A DNA stretch of 64,000 bases. Origin: Gulosibacter hominis (GTDB lineage: Bacteria; Actinomycetota; Actinomycetes; Actinomycetales; Microbacteriaceae). Each line of letters opens with the position of its first letter. Positions within the stretch are counted from its first letter, which is position 1. Positions 59,216-64,000 of the stretch are shown here, piece by piece. Where the stretch lies: NCBI RefSeq assembly GCF_904842695.1, contig NZ_CAJGWQ010000001.1, forward strand, positions 310,001 through 374,000, in the 5' to 3' direction. The notes under the pieces were generated by a model. It had not been told where the DNA came from. It ran no database searches and saw only the letters and a list, made by a program, of their open reading frames with translations. Made by a program: the position numbers and the translations under genes.

Positions 59216-60639
59216 GGGTGTTCCTCCGGGGTCGATGCGGTGTCGGCCGTGAGCAGGTCTTGGATGGTGATGCGACGCACCAGGGTGCGTGATTGGCCAT
59301 CCCGTACCGCCACCATGGCGGGGCGATCAAAGTAGTTGTAGTGACTTGCCATAGCAAAGCAGTAGGCGCCGGTGGCGGGCACGGCGAGAATATCGCCATA
59401 GTTCACGTCATCGGGCAAATAGTCGGCATAAACGACGATATCTCCCGACTCGCAGTGGCTGCCAACCACTCGCACAAGCTGCAGCGGCGCATCCGATTCA
59501 CGATTCGCAAGCCGCACGCAATAGTCGGCCCGGTACATGGCCGGGCGAGCGTTATCGCTCATACCGCCGTCCACCGATACATAGCGGCGCACGGCCGGGG
59601 TGCCGTGCTCGTCGCTGACCGTCACATCCTTGGTGACGCCCACGCGATAGAGGGTCACACCGGCCGGCCCCGCAATTGAGCGGCCCGGTTCGAAGGTGAC
59701 AAGCGGTAGGTCGGTGCCGGTTTCTGCGCAGGCCCGCGCAACTTCCGCGGCGATTCCACGGGCAAGTTCGTCGAGCGGCAGCGGCCGATCGCTTGGCAGA
59801 TAGGCAATCCCAAAGCCACCGCCGAGATTTACCTCGGGCACGGGGCCGCCCTTCAGCAGCTCGGCGCGCAAGCGCATGAGCCGGTCGGCCGCGGCACCGA
59901 ACCCATCAGCCGAGTAGATCGAAGAGCCAATATGCGAGTGCAGGCCCCGGAACTCAAGCGCTTCGTAACCGCGAATTTTGGCGACCGCCTCGGCGGCACT
60001 TGCCAACGTGATGCCGAACTTCTGGTCTTCGTGGCTGGTGGCGAGATACGAATGGGTGTCGGCGTGAATACCCGAGTTGATGCGCAGTAGCACCGGCTGC
60101 CGTTTACCGAGCTCGGCTGCCACTGCGGCGAGCCGGTCGATCTCGGTGAGCGAGTCGATAATCACCGTGCCGACACCCACCTCGGCCGCGCGGGCGAGCA
60201 GCGCATCCGATTTGTTATTGCCGTGCAGCCCAATAGTTTCGGGGTCGATTCCGGCAGCCAGTGCCACCTCAAGCTCACCCGCCGACGCGACATCCAGCCC
60301 CACGCCGGCCTGCTGCATCCAGCGGGCAATATCGATGCTCAGCAGCGCTTTCGAGGCGTAATGCAGCTGCACCTGCGCGCCGATAGCATTGAAGGCCTCG
60401 GTGAATGCGGCCAGCGCCGATGCTGCCCGTTCGCGCATATCGTGCTCGTCAATGACGTAGAGGGGTGAACCATACCGTTCGAGCAGCTCAGTGGCACGCA
60501 CGCCACCAATGGTGAGCTCACCTGCTGCATCGCGGATTGCCGTCGTCGGCCACACACCCGAGTTGAGCTGGCGAGCGTCCGCCGGGTTTAGCCACTGTGG
60601 AGCGAGTGGGTTTACCGCGTTTGACTCTGAAAAAATCAC
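59212..60639 (-). CDS. lysA: Diaminopimelate decarboxylase
   Basis: Last step of lysine synthesis. The 475 residues are a fold-type III PLP enzyme with the PLP lysine K97 in LHYASKALLSIDI, the GLHSHIGSS region, the glycine-rich phosphate loop (NLGGGFGIAY), and the catalytic Cys in GSHCESGDIV. It has a ~50-residue N-terminal extension typical of actinobacteria. The GTG start has no clear Shine-Dalgarno; TAGGAT ends six bases before it. It opens the lysA-hom-thrC-thrB-rho-prfA run. Confidence 0.96.
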   Translation of the reverse strand: MIFSESNAVNPLAPQWLNPADARQLNSGVWPTTAIRDAAGELTIGGVRATELLERYGSPLYVIDEHDMRERAASALAAFTEAFNAIGAQVQLHYASKALLSIDIARWMQQAGVGLDVASAGELEVALAAGIDPETIGLHGNNKSDALLARAAEVGVGTVIIDSLTEIDRLAAVAAELGKRQPVLLRINSGIHADTHSYLATSHEDQKFGITLASAAEAVAKIRGYEALEFRGLHSHIGSSIYSADGFGAAADRLMRLRAELLKGGPVPEVNLGGGFGIAYLPSDRPLPLDELARGIAAEVARACAETGTDLPLVTFEPGRSIAGPAGVTLYRVGVTKDVTVSDEHGTPAVRRYVSVDGGMSDNARPAMYRADYCVRLANRESDAPLQLVRVVGSHCESGDIVVYADYLPDDVNYGDILAVPATGAYCFAMASHYNYFDRPAMVAVRDGQSRTLVRRITIQDLLTADTASTPEEHP

Positions 60640-60645
60640 GCCACA

Positions 60646-60651
60646 ATCCTA
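60646..60651 (-). promoter_or_regulatory. Predicted -10 box of a leaderless lysA transcript
   Basis: TAGGAT on the minus strand ends six bases before the lysA GTG. It could also be read as a weak Shine-Dalgarno (AGGA, seven bases away). Confidence 0.45.
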
Positions 60652-60801
60652 TCCAGAGCCGAGCGCGACCTCGCCCGCTGTGACCGATTAAGTAATCTGA
60701 CCGCGGGCGATAGTGAGTACGGCGGAACATTTCACGTTCAGGATGCGCCACGAGACACTCTGTGCGCCGATTCTTCCGCTGAACTCACTGGCGTTGGGAA
60801 C

Positions 60802-61569
60802 CTAGCGGCGGCAGCTACCAAGCTCGGTGAAAGATTCCTCAGCCGCCGTAAAACTGTGCCGGGTTCGCACACCGACCGTGAGCCCCGCATCCGAAACATC
60901 CACATTCGTGATTTGCAGCAGTTCGGGAATGTACTCGGCAACGCAGGCATCAAAGCTCACCAGCCGTTCCTGAGTGTCGATCTGGCTGCTGAAATCGCCT
61001 GCTTTAAAGCGCAGGTCGGTTGCCTCGATGCGAATATAGCCACCGGCACGAATCCGCACCCGCGCATCCACCAGCACCGCAATCTGCCGCCCGAACACGT
61101 CAATCTCGGTGCCGTAGCTCAGCGTGCCGTTCGAAAATTTCAGGTCGTTGATCGTGATTCCCGCAGCTTGCGCCGCATCCTGTAACAACCGGTTGACCTC
61201 GGCGGCACTCAGTCGAATCTCGCCTTCGAGCGAATCGATCTGCACCGGGTCACCGAGCTGAATACCGGCGGCGTCCGCGTTCACCTCGCCACGCACATCC
61301 CCCACCGTGAGATCGGAAGTTGACAGGTGCAGTTTCGAAAGCCGCAGGGTCGCAAGCTCGCACAGCACGCAGGCGCCCTTGGGTGCCGCGTTAATGTGCG
61401 CGCTCACGCCCTGCGGCAGAGCTTCGGCAATCTTGTCGGCGGCGATGCGTCCAACGAGCACGCGAGCTACCAGCTCAGCGATAATCAGCAGCACCGCCAG
61501 GGATGCTGCCACGATCACCAGCGCACGGCGCCGGCGCTTAGCCCGTTTAACGGTGATGGATGCGGTCAC
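60802..61569 (-). CDS. DUF2993 (LmeA-like) phospholipid-binding protein
   Basis: 255 residues. A basic N terminus (VKRAKRRRR) and one membrane anchor (about 16-40, ALVIVAASLAVLLIIAELVARVL) are followed by an extracytoplasmic beta-rich domain of the DUF2993 type, with the pattern LPQGVSAHINAAPKG...LRLSKLHLSTSDLTVGDVRGEV. In mycobacteria LmeA binds phospholipids and matters for lipomannan elongation. Three cysteines in the domain may pair (ACVLCELA, and C near the end). It starts one base after argS and shares its transcript. Confidence 0.85.
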   Translation of the reverse strand: MTASITVKRAKRRRRALVIVAASLAVLLIIAELVARVLVGRIAADKIAEALPQGVSAHINAAPKGACVLCELATLRLSKLHLSTSDLTVGDVRGEVNADAAGIQLGDPVQIDSLEGEIRLSAAEVNRLLQDAAQAAGITINDLKFSNGTLSYGTEIDVFGRQIAVLVDARVRIRAGGYIRIEATDLRFKAGDFSSQIDTQERLVSFDACVAEYIPELLQITNVDVSDAGLTVGVRTRHSFTAAEESFTELGSCRR

Positions 61570-61570
61570 G

Positions 61571-63238
61571 CTACATCCGCTCGGGAGCAGTCACTCCCAG
61601 CATCTCGAGACCGTTCGCCAGCACCTGTCGCGCTGCCAGGTTGAGCATCAGACGGCTGGCATGCACCGGTTCAACCGGTGCATCACCCTGCGGAATCACG
61701 CGGCAGTTGTCATACCAGCGGTTATAGGCGGCAGCGAGATCTTCCAGGTAGCGGCTGACGCGGTGCGGTTCGCGCTCGGCCGCGGCGAAAGCCACCAGGC
61801 GCGGGAACTCACGCAGCTGACCGAGCAGCTCGTTTTCGGTGGCGTGGCTGAGCGCTGCCGGATCGAATGCTGCCGTGGTAATTCCCGCATCTGCGGCGTT
61901 ACGGGCCACCGCGCAGGTGCGCGCGTGGGCGTATTGCACGTAATACACCGGGTTGTCGTTCGAACGCGACACCAGCAGGTCGAGATCGATATCAATCGAT
62001 GAATTGGTGGATGAACGCACCAGCGAGTAACGCGCCGCGTCAACACCCACCGCATCCACCAGGTCGTCGAGGGTGACGATCGTGCCGGCGCGCTTCGACA
62101 TCCGCACCGGTTCGCCGTCACGCACCAGGTTCACCATCTGGCCGATGAGAATCTGCATGTTGACATTGGGGGTGTCGCCAAATGCCTGGGCCATGGCCAT
62201 CATGCGGCCGACATAGCCGTGGTGGTCGGCTCCGAGCATGTAGATACATTCGTCAAAGCCGCGATCGCGCTTGTTGAGGTAGTAGCCAATATCACCGGCA
62301 AAATAGGTAGGTTCGCCGTTGGAGCGCACCACCACGCGGTCTTTATCGTCACCAAAATCGGTGGAGCGCAGCCACACCGCGCCCTCCTGCTCGAAGATGT
62401 TGCCGAGCTCGCGCAGTTTGGCGACGGCACGGTCGACCGAGCCGTCTTCGTGCACCGAGTCTTCGTGGAAAAACACGTCGAATTCGACTCGGAACTCGTG
62501 CAGCTTCTGTTTGATTTCGTCAAACATGAGCGCCACGCCGTGCTCGCGGAAAACTTCCTGTTCGGCGTCGCGGTCGGCAGCTGCTGCCAGCTCGTCGGCG
62601 TGTTCAGCTGCAACCTGCGCGGCGATTTCAGCAATGTAGGCGCCGCCGTAACCGTCTTCGGGGGTCGGCTCGCCGTGGTGTGCGGCCAGCAGCGACTTGG
62701 CAAAGCGGTCGATCTGGGCACCGTGGTCGTTGAAATAGTATTCGCGGGTCACATCCGCACCGGCCGCGATCATCACGCGAGCCAGCGAGTCGCCCACTGC
62801 TGCCCAGCGGGCACCACCGAGGTGGATGGGGCCGGTTGGGTTGGCTGAGACAAACTCGAGGTTGATCTTGTGCCCGGCAAGGCCGCTGCTGGTGCCATAG
62901 CCCGCACCGGCCTCGACAATTTGCGCCGCAAGCGCACCGGCGGCAGCCTCATCAAGGGTGATGTTAATAAAACCGGGGCCGGCCACAGCCACTGATTTCA
63001 CTGCCGGATTTGATTCGAGCGCCGCGGCGATTTCTTGCGCAAATTCGCGCGGATTCGATCCGACTCGCTTCGCGAACCGCATGGCGATGTTCGAGGCCCA
63101 GTCACCGTGTTCACGGTTGCGGGGGCGTTCAAGTTTGAGGTCGTCAGCGGTGAGTTCGAGTTCGCGGCCGGCTTCGCGGCGGTCGAGCGCGGTGCGCGCG
63201 GCTGCGGCGAGGGCTTCGCTCAGGGTCAGATCGGTCAT
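61571..63238 (-). CDS. argS: Arginyl-tRNA synthetase
   Basis: Charges tRNA-Arg. The 555 residues contain the N-terminal Add-1 domain, class I HIGH-like motif [22 protein letters not shown]-like motif [16 protein letters not shown] (with R for the first K), and the C-terminal DALR anticodon-binding domain. It lacks a Shine-Dalgarno; TACGAT ends eight bases before the ATG. A tRNA-Arg gene lies 57 bases upstream on the other strand, a suggestive but common neighbourhood. Confidence 0.97.
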   Translation of the reverse strand: MTDLTLSEALAAAARTALDRREAGRELELTADDLKLERPRNREHGDWASNIAMRFAKRVGSNPREFAQEIAAALESNPAVKSVAVAGPGFINITLDEAAAGALAAQIVEAGAGYGTSSGLAGHKINLEFVSANPTGPIHLGGARWAAVGDSLARVMIAAGADVTREYYFNDHGAQIDRFAKSLLAAHHGEPTPEDGYGGAYIAEIAAQVAAEHADELAAAADRDAEQEVFREHGVALMFDEIKQKLHEFRVEFDVFFHEDSVHEDGSVDRAVAKLRELGNIFEQEGAVWLRSTDFGDDKDRVVVRSNGEPTYFAGDIGYYLNKRDRGFDECIYMLGADHHGYVGRMMAMAQAFGDTPNVNMQILIGQMVNLVRDGEPVRMSKRAGTIVTLDDLVDAVGVDAARYSLVRSSTNSSIDIDLDLLVSRSNDNPVYYVQYAHARTCAVARNAADAGITTAAFDPAALSHATENELLGQLREFPRLVAFAAAEREPHRVSRYLEDLAAAYNRWYDNCRVIPQGDAPVEPVHASRLMLNLAARQVLANGLEMLGVTAPERM

Positions 63239-63246
63239 GGTTATCT

Positions 63247-63252
63247 ATCGTA
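63247..63252 (-). promoter_or_regulatory. Predicted -10 box of a leaderless argS transcript
   Basis: TACGAT on the minus strand ends eight bases before the argS ATG. Confidence 0.4.
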
Positions 63253-63294
63253 GGCCCGACTCGTGACACTTGCTGGTATGCTTACCCCTTGTCC

Positions 63295-63370
63295 GCCTCC
63301 GTAGCTCAGTGGATAGAGCGCCGGTTTCCGGTACCGTAGGTCGCAGGTTCGACTCCTGTCGGGGGCACCA
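63295..63370 (+). tRNA. tRNA-Arg (anticodon CCG), CCA encoded
   Basis: A 76-nt cloverleaf: acceptor gcctccg/cgggggc (one G-U), D-arm agctcagtggatagagc, anticodon arm ccggt-ttccggt-accgt with anticodon CCG reading CGG, 5-nt variable loop, and T-arm gcagg-ttcgact-cctgt. The outermost anticodon-stem pair is C-U. A-CCA is encoded at the 3' end. It lies divergent from argS and is followed by a terminator. Confidence 0.95.
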
Positions 63371-63377
63371 ACAGTTT

Positions 63378-63419
63378 GGGCTCGAGTCATCACTCCGATG
63401 ACCCGAGCCCACGCTTTTT
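63378..63419 (+). terminator. Terminator of the tRNA-Arg gene
   Basis: Stem gggctcg(agtcat) / (gatgac)ccgagccc with a short loop, followed by acgcTTTTT, a few bases after the tRNA 3' end. Confidence 0.88.
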
Positions 63420-63442
63420 GTACAGCCGCTTTGCGCAACCGC

Positions 63443-64000
63443 TTACGCGCGCAGTGCCACGAGTGCCCGCAGCAGTTTCGGTAGTTCATCCGCATCCGAA
63501 TTTGGTGCCTCGGGATGCCATTGCACGCCGAATTGCGGCAGCGTTTCGTGCTCGATCGCCTCGACCACACCGTCGTCGGCACGGCCAACCACCCGCAGCC
63601 CCTCACCTGGCTCGGCAACGGCCTGGTGGTGTGACGACTCGATGGCCGCAACCCGCGTGCCGAGTGCGCGCCCGGCCACTGAATCAGCATCGAGATCAAC
63701 CGGATGCGGCAAAAACTCATCCCAGCGCGGGCCCGGCGGAAAACGGTGGTCGCCCGAGTTGTCGAGGTGCTGGATGAGGGTGCCGCCATGCGCCACATTG
63801 AGCAGCTGTAGCCCCCGGCAAATACCAAAAACCGGTTTTGTGTCGTTCGCAGCCCGACCGATCAACGCAACCGTGCGTTCATCCGCCAGTGTCACGTGGT
63901 GACCGCACTCGGGATAATCAGCGGCGCCCCCATAGAGCGCAGGGTCAACATCATCACCGCCCATGATCACAATCACGTCAGCCGCGCGATATGCCGCGTC
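63443..64000 (-). CDS. Gamma-glutamyl-gamma-aminobutyrate hydrolase-family protein, 5' end beyond the window
   Basis: Class I glutamine-amidotransferase-like hydrolase (peptidase C26, PuuD type). The last ~185 codons are visible and run off the right edge: YRAADVIVIMGGDDVDPALYGG, nucleophile elbow FGICRGLQLLN with the catalytic Cys, ESSHHQAV, and the catalytic His in FGVQWHPEAP near the end. Substrate could be gamma-glutamyl-GABA or a related gamma-glutamyl compound. The frame stays open past a GTG at 63976, so that is not the true start. Confidence 0.87.
   Translation of the reverse strand, partial: DAAYRAADVIVIMGGDDVDPALYGGAADYPECGHHVTLADERTVALIGRAANDTKPVFGICRGLQLLNVAHGGTLIQHLDNSGDHRFPPGPRWDEFLPHPVDLDADSVAGRALGTRVAAIESSHHQAVAEPGEGLRVVGRADDGVVEAIEHETLPQFGVQWHPEAPNSDADELPKLLRALVALRA

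Noticed and set aside
60640-60801. T-box or lysine riboswitch before lysA
   Set aside because: No conserved T-box or L-box sequence is visible, and the predicted -10 box lies directly before the start, leaving no leader.

Overview
The window is a compact, gene-dense stretch of a high-G+C actinobacterial chromosome, most likely a member of the Micrococcales and probably Microbacteriaceae-like. The evidence is gene order (proS-nusA-ylxR-infB-rbfA-truB-ribF-rpsO-pnp; argS-lysA-hom-thrC-thrB-rho-prfA-prmC-tsaC-wecA-atpIBEFHAGDC), actinobacterial families (DUF4192, DUF2993, DUF5684, a mycothiol-type maleylpyruvate isomerase, an EccC-like ATPase), very long disordered N-terminal parts in IF-2 and Rho, and frequent GTG starts. 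The species cannot be named from sequence alone. About nine tenths is coding, mostly on the minus strand. No gap between genes exceeds 300 bp; the longest is the 236 bp between metB and pnp. I see no insertion sequence, prophage or CRISPR array.

Layout: (1) 1-7,000: the 3'-truncated pnp gene, metB, ppk2, rpsO, an FKBP isomerase and a PrsW-like protease. (2) 7,000-17,300: a small plus-strand membrane-anchored protein, aspA, an SNF2-family helicase, a DinB/MDMPI protein, ribF, two small membrane proteins and truB, then panE-mutY on the plus strand. (3) 17,300-24,000: the translation/transcription cluster rbfA-infB-ylxR-nusA-proS, without rimP at its usual place. (4) 24,000-29,500: a six-gene, end-to-end overlapping MoxR-DUF58-DUF4381-like-VWA-VWA-TPR operon. 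(5) 29,500-33,200: isoprenoid genes ispG and dxr around a site-2 protease. (6) 33,300-39,350: an L-asparaginase, an orphan EccC/FtsK-like ATPase coupled to a DUF4192 protein, and a membrane protein with a Gly/Gln/Pro/Tyr-rich tail. (7) 39,500-50,900: yaaA, the complete F1Fo ATP synthase operon, wecA, tsaC and prmC. (8) 50,900-52,600: a plus-strand cysK-cysE pair lodged between prmC and prfA. (9) 52,600-63,240: prfA, rho, the threonine/lysine genes thrB, thrC, hom and lysA, a DUF2993 lipid-binding protein and argS. (10) A tRNA-Arg(CCG) and a truncated glutamine-amidotransferase-like hydrolase at the right edge.

Metabolically, hom, thrB, thrC, lysA, metB, cysK and cysE cover much of the aspartate-family and sulfur amino-acid pathways. 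Translation initiation, termination and tRNA modification are served by infB, rbfA, prfA, prmC, tsaC and truB. Three signals stand out. Many genes with no Shine-Dalgarno have a TANNNT -10 box ending 6-8 nt before the start codon, the signature of leaderless mRNAs. atpB has no ATG/GTG/TTG start in frame and seems to begin at a CTG behind an AGGAG. The hexamer GGATGC/GCATCC is several-fold commoner than expected in most genes but not in the atp operon.
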